The notes: generated by a model not told the origin, from the sequence alone. 64,000 nt of DNA from Gracilibacillus caseinilyticus (GCF_022919115.1 NZ_CP095072.1:3534001-3598000); one strand, 5' to 3'. Shown: positions 1 to 10,504, counted from the first letter of the stretch. Made by a program: numbers and translations.

Positions 1-52
1 CATAATCTGTTATTACTGCTGGAATTAATCCTTTTGAAAAATCAGGCCTCAC
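1..52 (-). CDS. hisI: Phosphoribosyl-AMP cyclohydrolase / PRA-PH (HisI), N-terminal fragment
   Basis: Only the first 17 codons are in the window. They begin with GTG inside the last codons of hisF and read [17 protein letters not shown], which matches the start of HisI or HisIE. The protein would hydrolyse PR-ATP/PR-AMP in the second and third steps of histidine synthesis. Overlap with hisF shows that it is the last visible gene of the leftward his operon. Whether it is HisI alone or a HisIE fusion cannot be seen. Confidence 0.75.
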   Translation of the reverse strand, partial: MRPDFSKGLIPAVITDY

Positions 53-800
53 GAATGTTCACTCCTTGTTGTTTACATACATCTTTTACTTGTTTAATCG
101 TAAAGGTATTTTCATGAAAAATGGATGCTGCTAATCCTGCCGAAACATCAGTTTGATTAAAGACTTCAGGAAAATGCTCCGGTTTGCCAACTCCTCCTGA
201 AGCTATAACGGGTATACGAACTGCTTGCACCACTGCTTCCGTTAACGCAAGGTCAAATCCGTCTTTCACCCCATCGGTATCTACACTTGTTAATAAAATT
301 TCTCCTGCGCCTCTTTTTTCTGCTTCTTTGACCCATTCAATGGCGTCCATTCCGGTGTCCTTTGAACCGCCATGTGTCATCACATGCCATTTATCCCCTG
401 TACGTTTCGCATCAATGGCTACAACCGTGCATTGCGCACCAAAGCGGTCAGAAGATTCTGTGATAAGTTGAGGATTCTCAACTGCAGCTGAATTCATGCC
501 AACTTTATCTGCACCTGCTTTTAAAAGACGATTTACATCTTCAATTGTCCGGACACCGCCACCAACAGTAAAAGGTACAAATACTTGTTCTGCTGTACGT
601 CTAACAATATCGACCATTGTCTGTCGGCCTTCATTTGTTGCAGAAATATCTAAAAATATGATTTCATCCGCACCAGCCTTTGAATAACTAGAAGCCATTT
701 CGACAGGATCACCAAGTTCGCGTAATCCGACGAAGTTTGTTCCTTTGACTACTTTCCCTTCCTTTACATCTAAACACGGAATAATTCGCTTAGCTATCAT
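42..800 (-). CDS. hisF: Imidazole glycerol phosphate synthase, cyclase subunit HisF
   Basis: HisF is the TIM-barrel cyclase half of IGP synthase. With ammonia from HisH it turns PRFAR into imidazole glycerol phosphate and AICAR. At 252 aa it has the usual length. The N-terminal [13 protein letters not shown] carries the catalytic Asp near residue 11, and VAIDAK near 127-132 carries the second. The phosphate-binding glycine loops FTVGGGVR and IASGGVG are present. It overlaps hisH by four bases, so the two subunits are probably translated in a coupled way. Confidence 0.97.
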   Translation of the reverse strand: MIAKRIIPCLDVKEGKVVKGTNFVGLRELGDPVEMASSYSKAGADEIIFLDISATNEGRQTMVDIVRRTAEQVFVPFTVGGGVRTIEDVNRLLKAGADKVGMNSAAVENPQLITESSDRFGAQCTVVAIDAKRTGDKWHVMTHGGSKDTGMDAIEWVKEAEKRGAGEILLTSVDTDGVKDGFDLALTEAVVQAVRIPVIASGGVGKPEHFPEVFNQTDVSAGLAASIFHENTFTIKQVKDVCKQQGVNIREA

Positions 801-1414
801 GATTGAACGCCCCCATCCATCGTCGTTTCTTGCATAAACAGTTTCAACAATTCCACTCCTGCTTCCCCACTTTTTTCCGGGTGGAATTGCATACCGTATA
901 CATGACCGTTTTGAACGATAGCTGGTATTTTTGTTCCATAATCGGCAGTAGCGACAAGATAAGATTGTTCCGTTTGTGCCTGGAAGGAATGAACAAAGTA
1001 GACATGTTTACCCTCTAATGGTGCAAATCTTTGTTTTTGATTTTCAATTTGCAATTGATTCCAACCAATATGTGGCAAAATATATTCCGTTTCTATCACA
1101 TTGACGTCACCTGGAATCAATCCGAGCCCATCTGAAATACCATTTTCATAGCCTGTTTCAAATAATAGCTGCATACCTAGACAAATTCCTAGAAAAGGTT
1201 TTTCTTTCGCCAGTCGGATTAATGGTTCCTTTAATTGACGTTGTTCGATTTCATCCGCTGCCGCTTGAAATGAACCAACTCCCGGTAATATAATGTGACT
1301 TGCTTGTTCTAATTGTTCGATTGAGTCAGTAATTATAACTTGATAACCTAATCGTTCAAAAGCAGTTTTAACACTTGCGACATTACCCATGCCATAATCT
1401 ACAATTGCAATCAT
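797..1414 (-). CDS. hisH: Imidazole glycerol phosphate synthase, glutaminase subunit HisH
   Basis: This class I glutamine amidotransferase (205 aa) releases ammonia from glutamine and channels it to HisF. The nucleophile elbow [11 protein letters not shown] holds the catalytic Cys. [10 protein letters not shown] near residues 173-182 supplies the His and Glu of the triad. The early PGVGSF oxyanion motif is also visible. It lies between hisB and hisF with four-base overlaps on both sides. Confidence 0.97.
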   Translation of the reverse strand: MIAIVDYGMGNVASVKTAFERLGYQVIITDSIEQLEQASHIILPGVGSFQAAADEIEQRQLKEPLIRLAKEKPFLGICLGMQLLFETGYENGISDGLGLIPGDVNVIETEYILPHIGWNQLQIENQKQRFAPLEGKHVYFVHSFQAQTEQSYLVATADYGTKIPAIVQNGHVYGMQFHPEKSGEAGVELLKLFMQETTMDGGVQS

Positions 1415-1998
1415 TCGATTATCCCCTTTGTAGAATTTACTCCTTTAATATCTGGATTGATTCGAATAGCTTCCCCTAACGCTCTTCCCAATGCTTTAAA
1501 CACAGCTTCGATCTTATGATGCGTATTATCACCGTATAAGACTTTCGCGTGGAGGGTAATAGCAGATTGAAACGCAAATGCTTGTAAGAATTCCTGTACT
1601 AACTCGGTATCAAAGTTGCCTAAACGCTGGTTGGAAAAATGTGCATCAAAAACGAGATATGGCCTTCCACTAATGTCGAGCGCAACAAATCCTAACGCTT
1701 CATCCATCGGAACGTAGGCACTGCCAAAACGATTAATGGATTGTTTATCACCTAATGCTTCTTTGATCAATTGACCGAGTACGATTCCTACATCTTCTAC
1801 AGTGTGATGACTATCGATGTGTAAATCACCCTCTGCTTTTATCACCAGACCGATGCGGCCATGACGAGCAAAGGCTTCGAGCATATGATCAAAAAAACCA
1901 ACACCTGTTTCAATAGATACTTCTGTTGGATCATCCAGATTAACTGAGATGTCAATCGATGTTTCGAATGTTTTACGCTGTTTAGTCGCTGTTCTCAT
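1411..1998 (-). CDS. hisB: Imidazoleglycerol-phosphate dehydratase HisB
   Basis: This is a monofunctional IGP dehydratase of 195 aa, without the phosphatase domain fused in enterobacteria. It removes water from IGP to give imidazole acetol phosphate. Metal-binding motifs are seen twice, as expected for the duplicated fold: SHHTVEDVG near residues 63-71 and THHKIEA near 159-165. The matching phosphatase is supplied separately by hisJ, outside the operon at 5189. The start overlaps the end of hisD. Confidence 0.97.
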   Translation of the reverse strand: MRTATKQRKTFETSIDISVNLDDPTEVSIETGVGFFDHMLEAFARHGRIGLVIKAEGDLHIDSHHTVEDVGIVLGQLIKEALGDKQSINRFGSAYVPMDEALGFVALDISGRPYLVFDAHFSNQRLGNFDTELVQEFLQAFAFQSAITLHAKVLYGDNTHHKIEAVFKALGRALGEAIRINPDIKGVNSTKGIIE

Positions 1999-3281
1999 TA
2001 TTCATCCTCCAAACGTTTTGTCACTGCAATACCATGTCCCTCTAGTTCTTCCTGATTTGCAATTGTTACGACATCATTTCCGGCCTGCTTCAGTGCTTGT
2101 TTCGAATAATATAAATAAGTCGTCTTCTTGACAAAATCATCAACAGATAACCCGGAGGAAAATCGTGCGGTACCAGATGTAGGCAGAACATGGTTTGGCC
2201 CAGCATAATAATCACCAAGCGCTTCTGGTGTATATTCCCCTAAGAAAACAGATCCAGCGTGGCGTACATTTCCTAAACTTGCTAAAGGATCTGCTACTTG
2301 TATTTCCAAGTGCTCTGGCGCAATTTGATTAGATAGTTGGAAAGCTTCCTCTAATGTCTCCACAATGACACAAGCACCTTTTTGGGTTAATGATGCAGAT
2401 GCAATGGATTTACGCGGAAGTTGACTGCATTGTACTTCTAATTCAGATTGTACTTTTGCTACAAGTGGTGCCGATGTTGTAATCAGAAAAGCACGAGCGT
2501 TTACATCGTGTTCTGCCTGTGCGATTAGATCTGCCGCGATGTATACTGGGTTGGATGTTTGATCGGCAATGATCGCTACTTCACTTGGGCCTGCGATCAT
2601 ATCGATACCTACATCCCCATATACTAATTTTTTCGCTGCTGCCACATAAGCATTCCCTGGTCCAACTATTTTATCTACTTTCGGAATCGACTCTGTTCCA
2701 TAAGCAAGTGCTGCAATCGCCTGCACACCTCCAACTCGATAAATGTGGTTAACTCCTGCAATATCAGCTGCGACTGCTAGGATAGGTGCTATTTCTTCTC
2801 CGTCCTTCACAGGCGTTACCATATTCGCTTCACTGACTCCTGCTAATACAGCAGGAATAGCATTCATTAATACGGAAGAAGGATAAACGGCTGTTCCACC
2901 AGGTACGTAGATTCCCACTCGCTCAATCGGTTGGTATAGTTGCCCGGCCATTACATCTCCATCTGCTTGCATAATCCGCGAATTACTCAATTGTTTTCTG
3001 TGAAAATCCCGGATATTATCAGCAGCTCTTTGCAAGGAACGGATAACCTGGTTATCGACTTTATCCCATGCTGCTTGTCGTTCTTCTTCAGTTACGAGAA
3101 ATTGCTTTGGTGGTGTTCCATCAAATTTATCAATGTAAGATCGGACAGCTTCATCTCCTCCCTGCTGTACATCAGCAATGATAGCAGATGCTGCTTGCAA
3201 GTATTGCTGCTGGTCCTGACTGTTCGCTCGACCCGGTAATGCTTTCTCTAAAAAAGCATCAGCTGTTAATACTGGAATCAT
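1998..3281 (-). CDS. hisD: Histidinol dehydrogenase HisD
   Basis: HisD catalyses the last two oxidations, L-histidinol to L-histidine, with NAD and zinc. The protein is 427 aa, the usual size. Recognisable stretches are [20 protein letters not shown], the [15 protein letters not shown] region and DMIAGPSEV, then the C-terminal [19 protein letters not shown]. The ATG overlaps the hisG stop by four bases. Confidence 0.97.
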   Translation of the reverse strand: MIPVLTADAFLEKALPGRANSQDQQQYLQAASAIIADVQQGGDEAVRSYIDKFDGTPPKQFLVTEEERQAAWDKVDNQVIRSLQRAADNIRDFHRKQLSNSRIMQADGDVMAGQLYQPIERVGIYVPGGTAVYPSSVLMNAIPAVLAGVSEANMVTPVKDGEEIAPILAVAADIAGVNHIYRVGGVQAIAALAYGTESIPKVDKIVGPGNAYVAAAKKLVYGDVGIDMIAGPSEVAIIADQTSNPVYIAADLIAQAEHDVNARAFLITTSAPLVAKVQSELEVQCSQLPRKSIASASLTQKGACVIVETLEEAFQLSNQIAPEHLEIQVADPLASLGNVRHAGSVFLGEYTPEALGDYYAGPNHVLPTSGTARFSSGLSVDDFVKKTTYLYYSKQALKQAGNDVVTIANQEELEGHGIAVTKRLEDE

Positions 3282-3898
3282 CGTTGTTTAGCTCCTTCCT
3301 TAAATCGTTCGATCACCGGTACTAATTGATTTCGTTTAATCTTCAATGAGGATCTGTTTGCGATCAATCTCGCACTGAATGATAAAAATTCATCTTGAAT
3401 GACAAGCCCATTTTCTTTTAATGTGGTGCCAGTTTCGACGATATCGACAATCGCATCCGCTAAACCTAAAATCGGCGCAAGCTCTACTGACCCTTCTAAC
3501 CGAATGATATCAACCGATTCACCTTTTTCCTTAAAATATTTTTTCGTAATATTGGTAAAGGTACTGGCAATTCGCTTCTTCTGATCGGGCCATTGATAAT
3601 TTTTTTTTGTAGCCAATGCCATTCTGCAATGACCAAACGGAAGCGGAAATAAGTTATACACATCTGGTTGATGCTCAATCAAAATATCTCCACCAACGAC
3701 GCCAATATCCGCTATGCCATTCTCCACATAAGTGGTAACATCGACACCTTTAGCGAAAAATATTTCAAACTCTTCTGTTTCAATTTGCAACTTTCTTCCC
3801 TTCTCTTTCAATGGTGCCACATCGAATCCTAGATTCTCAAAAAACTGTAAAAATTGTTTTTCTAAGCGACCTTTAGTTAATGCAATAACTGGTTTCAT
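3278..3898 (-). CDS. hisG: ATP phosphoribosyltransferase, short form HisG
   Basis: HisG joins ATP and PRPP in the first committed step of histidine synthesis. At 206 aa it is the short form, which lacks the C-terminal histidine-binding domain and needs HisZ for activity and feedback control. KGRLEK at the N-terminus, GIADIGVVGGD, and the PRPP loop DAIVDIVETGTTLKENGL are present. It overlaps both hisZ and hisD by four bases. Confidence 0.97.
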   Translation of the reverse strand: MKPVIALTKGRLEKQFLQFFENLGFDVAPLKEKGRKLQIETEEFEIFFAKGVDVTTYVENGIADIGVVGGDILIEHQPDVYNLFPLPFGHCRMALATKKNYQWPDQKKRIASTFTNITKKYFKEKGESVDIIRLEGSVELAPILGLADAIVDIVETGTTLKENGLVIQDEFLSFSARLIANRSSLKIKRNQLVPVIERFKEGAKQR

Positions 3899-5019
3899 CG
3901 TTCGACCACCTTATATTCATTGTCCTTTTCTACCACTTGATAGGTTCGGTGGTATTTAACGCCCACTTTCAACTCATATTGGATATCCACTACCTGTTCA
4001 TCCAGTTCCATGCGAAATTGTTCGGCAATGGCATGTGTCTTAGGTGAAGCAAGAATACAAATTTTTTCCGGCTCTGTTTCAGCTTTCATATGCTTCGCTA
4101 GCACATCTACGTAAAAGGCAAGACCTACTGCCGAAGTCTTCTGTTCGAATTGTTCATACAGACGGTCATATCTGCCTCCTGAAAAACAAGTTGATCCATC
4201 GTTTGTCAAAAAGCCACGGAACATAATACCATCGTAATAAGGCAAGTTCTTCACACGACCTAGATCTACAATGACTTCCGTTACCCCAGATGCTTCCAAT
4301 AAATCTATTAATCTTTCTATATGTGTTAATATCGCGGTTAAATCATCGTGGCCGGCCCAACGTTTGCGATAATCATCAATAATTTCTTTAGAACCGTAAG
4401 CGTCTATTAACGCGAGCAATGAATCTGAAAGCTGTTCATGACCTGCCTTCGTCACAATCTCTTCTACAACATCGGCTCGCTTATCATGCATAGCTATTAA
4501 CAATGCATCTTTTTGTTTATCTGAAAAAGAATAATCTGTTATTAATGTCTCAAAAATGCCGGTATGACCAAGCTCGATCACATACGAATCGATCGCTAAA
4601 TTCTTTAAATAAGCTACAGCTGTCAAAAGACTTTCTGCTTCACCAAAAAAACGATCCGCATGTACAATTTCAATCCCCGCTTGACGACTTTCTGTTTCTT
4701 CCTTATCGAAACGAAAAACACTGCCCTGATAGGACCACTTCTGTTCTGAAGGATGCTGGCCGGCAATCGCGCGTGCAACAGCTGCAGTCCAGTCTGGCCG
4801 TAACACTTCGATCTCACCTTCACCATTAAACCATTTAAGCATGGAATGTAGGTCCATACCTGCAACATCGTTCGTAAATGTGTCTGCATACTCCACTACC
4901 GGAGTAGAGATTGATTTGAAATTACGTTTTTTGGTTACAAGACGAAAAATCTCTGACGCGCGTAACCTATTTGATATTTGATTTCCTGTTTCGTCCTGGC
5001 TTCCTGCTGGTAAAAACAT
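3895..5019 (-). CDS. hisZ: ATP phosphoribosyltransferase regulatory subunit HisZ
   Basis: HisZ is a paralogue of histidyl-tRNA synthetase that has lost aminoacylation and forms the regulatory half of the HisG-HisZ enzyme. The 374-aa protein shows class II synthetase motifs: LRPDWTAAVARA, and the late GGRYDRLYEQF. It is the first gene of the operon. Its ATG lies about 70 bases downstream of the promoter proposed at 5091-5118. Confidence 0.95.
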   Translation of the reverse strand: MFLPAGSQDETGNQISNRLRASEIFRLVTKKRNFKSISTPVVEYADTFTNDVAGMDLHSMLKWFNGEGEIEVLRPDWTAAVARAIAGQHPSEQKWSYQGSVFRFDKEETESRQAGIEIVHADRFFGEAESLLTAVAYLKNLAIDSYVIELGHTGIFETLITDYSFSDKQKDALLIAMHDKRADVVEEIVTKAGHEQLSDSLLALIDAYGSKEIIDDYRKRWAGHDDLTAILTHIERLIDLLEASGVTEVIVDLGRVKNLPYYDGIMFRGFLTNDGSTCFSGGRYDRLYEQFEQKTSAVGLAFYVDVLAKHMKAETEPEKICILASPKTHAIAEQFRMELDEQVVDIQYELKVGVKYHRTYQVVEKDNEYKVVER

Positions 5020-5090
5020 GTCCGTTCACATCCTATTACGCTTTATTGTTTTACCGCTCTACTGCAGTAAAGTGTTTGGTTGACTTTAAC

Positions 5091-5118
5091 ATTATCATAA
5101 GCGCTGTTATTTTGTCAA
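5091..5118 (-). promoter_or_regulatory. Probable sigma-A promoter of the his operon
   Basis: On the minus strand TTGACA and GATAAT are separated by 16 bases, and transcription would start near 5083. The leader to hisZ is about 65 bases and contains the small palindrome TACTGCAGTA, a possible operator. It is too short for a T-box. Seen directly, but promoter activity is inferred. Confidence 0.6.
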
Positions 5119-5188
5119 TAAGTGCTTTTCATTTTACATTAAACCATATACAATAGAAAGAACATTCAAAAGCAAAAGGAGGATTTTC

Positions 5189-5998
5189 ATGAATATTACT
5201 GGCGATTATCATGTACATACCGCATTTTGTCCCCATGGTTCTAACGACAAAATCGAAGCATATATTGAACAAGCGATAAATAAAGGTTTAACTGAATTAA
5301 GTTTTACAGAACATGCGCCTCTTCCAAAAGCCTTCACTGATCCCACACCAGATAAGGACAGTGCCATGAAGTGGGCTGATCTGGACGGATATATTCAAAC
5401 CATCGAAAAAGTAAAAAAAGACTATCAAGCTCAGCTAAAAATTAACGTAGGTTTTGAAGTGGATTATATCGAAGGCTATGAATCAGCAATTACAAGCTTT
5501 TTAAATGATTATGGCAGCGTGATCGATGATGCGATCCTTTCTGTGCATATGCTAAAAACAAATACTGATGATTATGTATGTGTAGACTTCAGTGTTGAAG
5601 AATTTGCTCGGATAATCCAATTATTTGGAAGTGTAGAAGCAGTCTATGACAGCTATTATCAGACATTAGAAAAAGCGATAGTTGCTGATCTAGGTCCTTT
5701 CAAACCAAATCGGATTGGTCATTTGACCTTGATCCACAAATACCAACGTAAATATGCGGTGGATCAAGGTTACCAATTAACGATTGAACGTTTGTTAGAC
5801 TTAATGAAAAAAAATAAATTAGAGCTTGATGTGAACACTTCGGGCTTGTATAAAGAGGAATGCTTGGAACTGTATCCCCCACAAGCCATTGTTGATCTTG
5901 CTTTACAAAAAGGTATCCCTCTCAAACCTGGTTCAGACAGCCATACCGCTAAGACGATCACCAGAGGATTCAATAAGCTCTTACCTCTTGAAAATTAG
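5189..5998 (+). CDS. hisJ: Histidinol-phosphatase, PHP family (HisJ)
   Basis: This PHP-family phosphatase converts histidinol phosphate to histidinol, the activity missing from the monofunctional HisB. The N-terminal HVHTAFCPHG supplies metal ligands. Further ones are FTEHAP, GFEVDY, SVHM and the C-terminal PGSDSHT. The length of 269 aa is normal. A strong AAGGAGG site lies eight bases before the ATG. The gene diverges from hisZ, and the 170-base gap holds the his promoter on the other strand. Confidence 0.94.
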   Translation: MNITGDYHVHTAFCPHGSNDKIEAYIEQAINKGLTELSFTEHAPLPKAFTDPTPDKDSAMKWADLDGYIQTIEKVKKDYQAQLKINVGFEVDYIEGYESAITSFLNDYGSVIDDAILSVHMLKTNTDDYVCVDFSVEEFARIIQLFGSVEAVYDSYYQTLEKAIVADLGPFKPNRIGHLTLIHKYQRKYAVDQGYQLTIERLLDLMKKNKLELDVNTSGLYKEECLELYPPQAIVDLALQKGIPLKPGSDSHTAKTITRGFNKLLPLEN

Positions 5999-6024
5999 TA
6001 AGAACCTTAAAATAGACTAAACAC

Positions 6025-6056
6025 CTAGTTTACATAATAAATATTATGTAAACTAG
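6025..6056. repeat. 32-base perfect palindrome, copy 1
   Basis: Two exact 15-base arms, CTAGTTTACATAATA and its complement, flank a two-base centre, 27 bases after the hisJ stop. A close relative with one changed pair in each arm is at 23470-23513. It is AT-rich and lacks a T run, so it is not a usual terminator. Function unknown. Confidence 0.75.
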
Positions 6057-6108
6057 AGTGGCTGATATTTTTCGTCTGTCTCAAGTATCTTCAAAAAATA
6101 GAAATTCC

Positions 6109-6188
6109 ACGCCATACGTAAAAATTAGAATGTACCAAGTAAGAAAAACTTCGGCACTCGCTAAAAGACAATGCGAATGCCGTTTTTT
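6109..6188 (+). repeat. Interspersed stem-loop repeat, copy 1, likely terminator of hisJ
   Basis: A stretch ending in the stem CGGCACTCGC / GCGAATGCCG followed by six T is also found at 17587-17666. There GTAC..AGTA..AAACTTCGGCACTC and the closing GAATGCCG are conserved, but the loop differs. The stem plus T run can end transcription from hisJ. Being repeated downstream of unrelated genes, it may be a small dispersed element. Confidence 0.6.
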
Positions 6189-6226
6189 AAAAAAATTGGT
6201 AAAACAATTCATTCAACAAAACTGAC

Positions 6227-9200
6227 TTATATAATGTTTCTATTTTGAAGAATTCGTGTGATCTGTTGTTCAACCTCCAGTAATTCTTCTTTATTTTGTT
6301 CAGATTGCTGCTGTCCGTCAATGATTTGCTGGTAATATCCATTCGCTTCTGTTACATACTCAGCCCAAAGATCTTGGTCTAACTGCACCCATTGATCATA
6401 ATAAAACTTGCTTAATTGTTCTTTTTTCTCTTCCACTGCTATTTTCCATTGTTCCATCAAAACAGGAGCAATTTGATCCTGTAATTGATCTCTGCCACCT
6501 TGTGCAAAGAATGTTTTTGAGTCTTTATATTGATTCGCCCATTTGTCAATAGATTGTCGCTCTAAATTAAGTCCTTGTTCTGCTATTTCTGGCTGTTCCA
6601 GGTCCACATTTTCAAGTTGAGAGAAGGAAAATCCTTGATCCACTTGTTTTGCTTCTTTCTGCAAATCAACATGTAGCTGTTGTAAGGACTGCAGGAAGAC
6701 TTGTTCCAGACGAATAACAATCGCTTGAAATTCATGTAAAAATCGCTGATTTAACGCTTTGATTAAGTGATCTAAGCCCTTTTCTAGTTCTTTTTTTCCT
6801 TTTCGTCCATTCGATTGAATAGCTCCGGGATGGATATGATTCTTAAACACATCCGTAAATTGGATCGATAGTCGTTGAATTACATAAAAGATTTGCTTCT
6901 GCAGCTTTTGATTAATCTGTTCGTAGTATCCCTCACTATCACGATTTGTGATGATCGTGATAATATCGTTCTGATGTTGACTATTTTGTGAAATAATTTG
7001 TTCTTTTTCCTGCTGGCCACCATTAATGAAAGTTAGCCAATTCGAGACTAGACCGTGCGCCCTTTGCATATCCGTATATATCGACCGCATGTTCATTTGC
7101 GCTAAATCTTCTTTTACAAAGCGGTAAAAACGTTCCTCGAATTGTAGAAATCCTGTAATTTCGTCCTTATGTTCGATGGCCGACTTACTTGATACCGCAA
7201 ACATTCTTGGATTCGTTAGTTGAAATTGTTGCAATTGCTTGCGAACATAATTCATCACCAGCTGTTGCTCGGTCTCATCTTTTGCAAGATCAATCGCATT
7301 AATAATAAAGAACATCTTATCAAGTTCAAAAGCGTCCTTTACACTTCCTAATCGTTCCAGGAATTGTTGATCCGGTTTTGAGAATGGGTGATTATAATAC
7401 GTAACAAACAAAATAGCATCTGCATTTTTAATATAAGAAAATGCTAAATCTGTATGACGTGCATTAACAGAATCCGCGCCCGGGGTATCGACTAATGATA
7501 TATTCTGTCTGGTTAAAGCACAATCATAAAAAAGCTCCATCTCTTTGACAAAGCACGCGATTGATTCTTCTCTCACATATCGTTGAAAATCATTGTAACC
7601 GATAATGTATGTGGAACCTATCCGATCTTCCATGTCAGGATATCCTTGATAAATTGCTTGCAGGAACGACTGGTGTTGATCAGCAATATCTAATGCAGCA
7701 AGCTTTGTTCTCTTAATCCATTTATAAGCGTCCTGCAACGATTGAAAATTATTGTCCGTTATCGCTTGGATATCGTTAAGCAATTCTTCCTCTTGCTTCA
7801 TTACCACTAGTATTTCTTTATGCTTAAACTGATCTCTCGTTGGACTAATCTTGTTGATCGCAGCAGTGGTCGGATTAGGGGAAACAGGTAACACTTTCTC
7901 TCCTATCAATGCATTTGCAAAGGATGATTTACCTGCACTAAATGCACCGAATAACGCAATCGTAAATAAACGAGTTTCAAGACGATATTTTTTTCTTAAT
8001 AAGTCATTACGTAATGACTCCAATCCATCCACTTTGGCAAAAAGAGTTGCTGCCTCATTGACATCTTCGACGGTGTTGTTGTGTGACAGTAGAGATGCTT
8101 GATCTTGCTTAAATTCTGTTTCTTCGATCGTTTCAGTTGCTACATTTGCCGTCGTTGTATCGTTTAATTCCTGCACGCGGTAGGATTGACTTTCATGAAG
8201 CGCCTCTTCGATTTTTTTACAGTTTACCTGATTGATCTCACTTTCTCTTGTTACCAACGACTCTAGCTCAGTCTTGTAATGTTGAAATCTTTGCTCTTCG
8301 TAGTCACGTTCTTCCAGTAATCTTTTATTGGATTCAAGTTGTTGCATATTAGCCTTCAAATCCGTCAATTCTTTATTAATCGGTTCAAAAACGTCTGCTG
8401 ATAATTGTTGCCATTTAGCCTTATAATATTGTCGGTACATTTTCTTGATTGATGCCGACACTTGATCACAGTACACCAGCAAGTACTCATTATTAACTGT
8501 TGCACCTTCATTCATCAACTTAAGTAAGGATTCTGGTTGAAAATGTTCTTGAAAAATAGCTTCTGAGAAAGTAACCGATACATAAGGCTTTAAAAATTCC
8601 GACAATTTATCTCGTAATTTCCATTCCAAACTGACTTCTGTTTTTTCTTGTAACGCTTGATAAAAAAGCTTTAATCGCTCTCTTCTCTCTGCTTCAATTT
8701 TTTTGCGATTTTTAAACAGGCCCACTTTAAATTTAGGATCATGCGCAGCAAGAAGTGCCTCTGCCTTCTCACGAATTTCATAAGGTATTAATTGCGCATT
8801 TTTGGTTGTTTGTTCCAATTCATACAAAAAATCTTTTTCCAAACGCTTGGTGCTGTTTTGCAGTTCATTGTAACGTGTTTCAAGCTGCTGATAGGATTCT
8901 TCCGGCAGGTCAAGTTCACCGAGCTTCTCATCTAACTGTTGCAGGCGTGTATCAAGTACTTGTTGCTCATGATCAACACTGGTTTGGACAGTATGACGAA
9001 TTCCGTGAGATAAGGTCTCTTCTAACAGTGCTTGATGATTTACCGTCATCAGTTGATGCAACGCACCTTTTACCTGATCGAATTGATTAATAGTATCCAC
9101 ACTTTCTTGCATGGAAGTATAATATACAGCTGTTGGCTCTATGTCCCAATGACTAAATACCTGTGATAAACTTTGTTGAAAATCTGTAAAGCTGATTTCC

Positions 9201-9823
9201 GATTCATCATGTTTATCCATTTGATTGATGATCACGTAATACGGTTTATGCATATCATCCAGTTGTTTTAAGAAAGTTGCATTTACTTCTGATTGCACGT
9301 GATTATAATCCATCACATAAAAAACTGTATCAACCTGATGAAGCGCAGACTCTGTCATCAAACGATCTGCATCATTAGCTGCATCTATGCCTGGTGTATC
9401 CATTAATGTAATACCCGCAGGCAAATCCTTCATCATTTTATATATTTCAATTTTTTTTACTTCATCACCGTTCGTACAAAGCTGATGCAAAACATCCATC
9501 GACGGCAGTGTTTTCATTTCAATCGGTGCCCGTTCTTTAAAATGGACAATAACCGCATTGTCGCCTTGTTTGATTTCTACTATGTTTGCACTTGTTGGAA
9601 TTGGACTTTGTGGCAGCAAGCTCTCACTCATCAAGTGATTAATTAAGGTTGATTTACCTGCTGAAAAATGTCCGCTAAAACATATATGAACCATTTGCTG
9701 ATCCCATTTGGCAAAATAATCAAGTATTTGCTCCTGATAGAGCTTTTTTTCTTGCACTTGAAAAAAATGAAAAAGATCAGCTAATTTTTGTTTATCTACC
9801 AGTGGCTTACTAGTTGTCAACAT
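6227..9823 (-). CDS. dynA: Double dynamin-like membrane GTPase (DynA)
   Basis: The 1198-aa protein has two dynamin modules in one chain, as in B. subtilis DynA (about 1190 aa). That protein sits at the membrane, tethers and fuses bilayers, and helps cells survive membrane stress and phage. The first GTPase domain has GHFSAGKSTLIN near residue 53 and MDTPGID. The second has GAFSAGKSSFAN near 630 and VDTPGAD. Long helical, glutamine-rich stalks follow each. It stands alone between non-coding repeats. A phage-protective role here is inferred from the family. Confidence 0.93.
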   Translation of the reverse strand: MLTTSKPLVDKQKLADLFHFFQVQEKKLYQEQILDYFAKWDQQMVHICFSGHFSAGKSTLINHLMSESLLPQSPIPTSANIVEIKQGDNAVIVHFKERAPIEMKTLPSMDVLHQLCTNGDEVKKIEIYKMMKDLPAGITLMDTPGIDAANDADRLMTESALHQVDTVFYVMDYNHVQSEVNATFLKQLDDMHKPYYVIINQMDKHDESEISFTDFQQSLSQVFSHWDIEPTAVYYTSMQESVDTINQFDQVKGALHQLMTVNHQALLEETLSHGIRHTVQTSVDHEQQVLDTRLQQLDEKLGELDLPEESYQQLETRYNELQNSTKRLEKDFLYELEQTTKNAQLIPYEIREKAEALLAAHDPKFKVGLFKNRKKIEAERRERLKLFYQALQEKTEVSLEWKLRDKLSEFLKPYVSVTFSEAIFQEHFQPESLLKLMNEGATVNNEYLLVYCDQVSASIKKMYRQYYKAKWQQLSADVFEPINKELTDLKANMQQLESNKRLLEERDYEEQRFQHYKTELESLVTRESEINQVNCKKIEEALHESQSYRVQELNDTTTANVATETIEETEFKQDQASLLSHNNTVEDVNEAATLFAKVDGLESLRNDLLRKKYRLETRLFTIALFGAFSAGKSSFANALIGEKVLPVSPNPTTAAINKISPTRDQFKHKEILVVMKQEEELLNDIQAITDNNFQSLQDAYKWIKRTKLAALDIADQHQSFLQAIYQGYPDMEDRIGSTYIIGYNDFQRYVREESIACFVKEMELFYDCALTRQNISLVDTPGADSVNARHTDLAFSYIKNADAILFVTYYNHPFSKPDQQFLERLGSVKDAFELDKMFFIINAIDLAKDETEQQLVMNYVRKQLQQFQLTNPRMFAVSSKSAIEHKDEITGFLQFEERFYRFVKEDLAQMNMRSIYTDMQRAHGLVSNWLTFINGGQQEKEQIISQNSQHQNDIITIITNRDSEGYYEQINQKLQKQIFYVIQRLSIQFTDVFKNHIHPGAIQSNGRKGKKELEKGLDHLIKALNQRFLHEFQAIVIRLEQVFLQSLQQLHVDLQKEAKQVDQGFSFSQLENVDLEQPEIAEQGLNLERQSIDKWANQYKDSKTFFAQGGRDQLQDQIAPVLMEQWKIAVEEKKEQLSKFYYDQWVQLDQDLWAEYVTEANGYYQQIIDGQQQSEQNKEELLEVEQQITRILQNRNII

Positions 9824-9990
9824 ATTCTAAACTCCTTGAAAATTCATTCTTTTTTCATTATACTGATTTTTTCCATATAACGCTAATGCTTTTCTTAAAA
9901 ACCAATGAAAATCCACTATCCTTTATGCAGATTGAATGAAAAGAGCTTCTGACAAAAAGGATTATGTAAAGTGGAACTGTGTATCAATAT

Positions 9991-10358
9991 GGTAACTTTG
10001 AAATGATTTAACTGCGTAGCAAAGCTCCGGAAATATGCTCCGCGTCCTGTGGGGTCGTCGATCTGCTTCCTCGGAAAGAAGCCTGTTTTCCTGTGGGATT
10101 TTCGGACACGACTGATCCCAGGGAAGTCTCCACATATTTCCTTATCTGAAGGGAATTTCTGACAATTGAAACAGCTAAAAGCAGTGGTTCTATGCAAGTA
10201 TACATGATTAGTAGGACATATGGTTACAGACAAAATACTACCTGTGACACTAGTTGTAGAGTCTGCACTCTAGCACAGGCCAACCACGTAGACTCCCGCA
10301 GGACGCGAAGTGGTTGGCCGGAGCGATATTTTAGCACATTAGTGATTTCAAAATTACC
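9991..10358. repeat. MITE-like hairpin element, copy 1 (368 bases)
   Basis: The ends form an imperfect inverted repeat: GGTAACTTTGAAAT on the left and its near complement ending AATTACC on the right, followed inward by GCTCCGG on both sides and then CGCGTCCTG. A second copy lies at 23524-23768 with the same ends and a different centre. No protein is encoded. The gap 9824-10504 otherwise contains only the dynA upstream region and the parC terminator. Confidence 0.75.
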
Positions 10359-10465
10359 ATTAAGCTAGTATTACATCCGTATTATAAGCACTCTAACTTC
10401 TCAATCTTAGGTACAATACGCTTTGTAATTTCGCCTTAATCACTGTAAAGATTTTTTATAAAATA

Positions 10466-10500
10466 AATAGACACCCAAGATCGATCAGGGTGTCTATTTT
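10466..10500. terminator. Terminator after parC
   Basis: Stem AGACACCC / GGGTGTCT with an 11-base loop, AT-rich on both sides and with a T run on the plus strand. It ends the leftward parEC operon and could work in both directions. Confidence 0.8.
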
Positions 10501-10504
10501 TTGT

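Noticed and set aside
5019-5188. T-box or histidine attenuator before hisZ
   Set aside because: The leader is only about 65 bases, with no T-box sequence or specifier stem.
10008-10233. Protein genes inside the hairpin repeat on the minus strand
   Set aside because: The open frames arise from the GC-rich inverted repeats and are not shared between the two copies.
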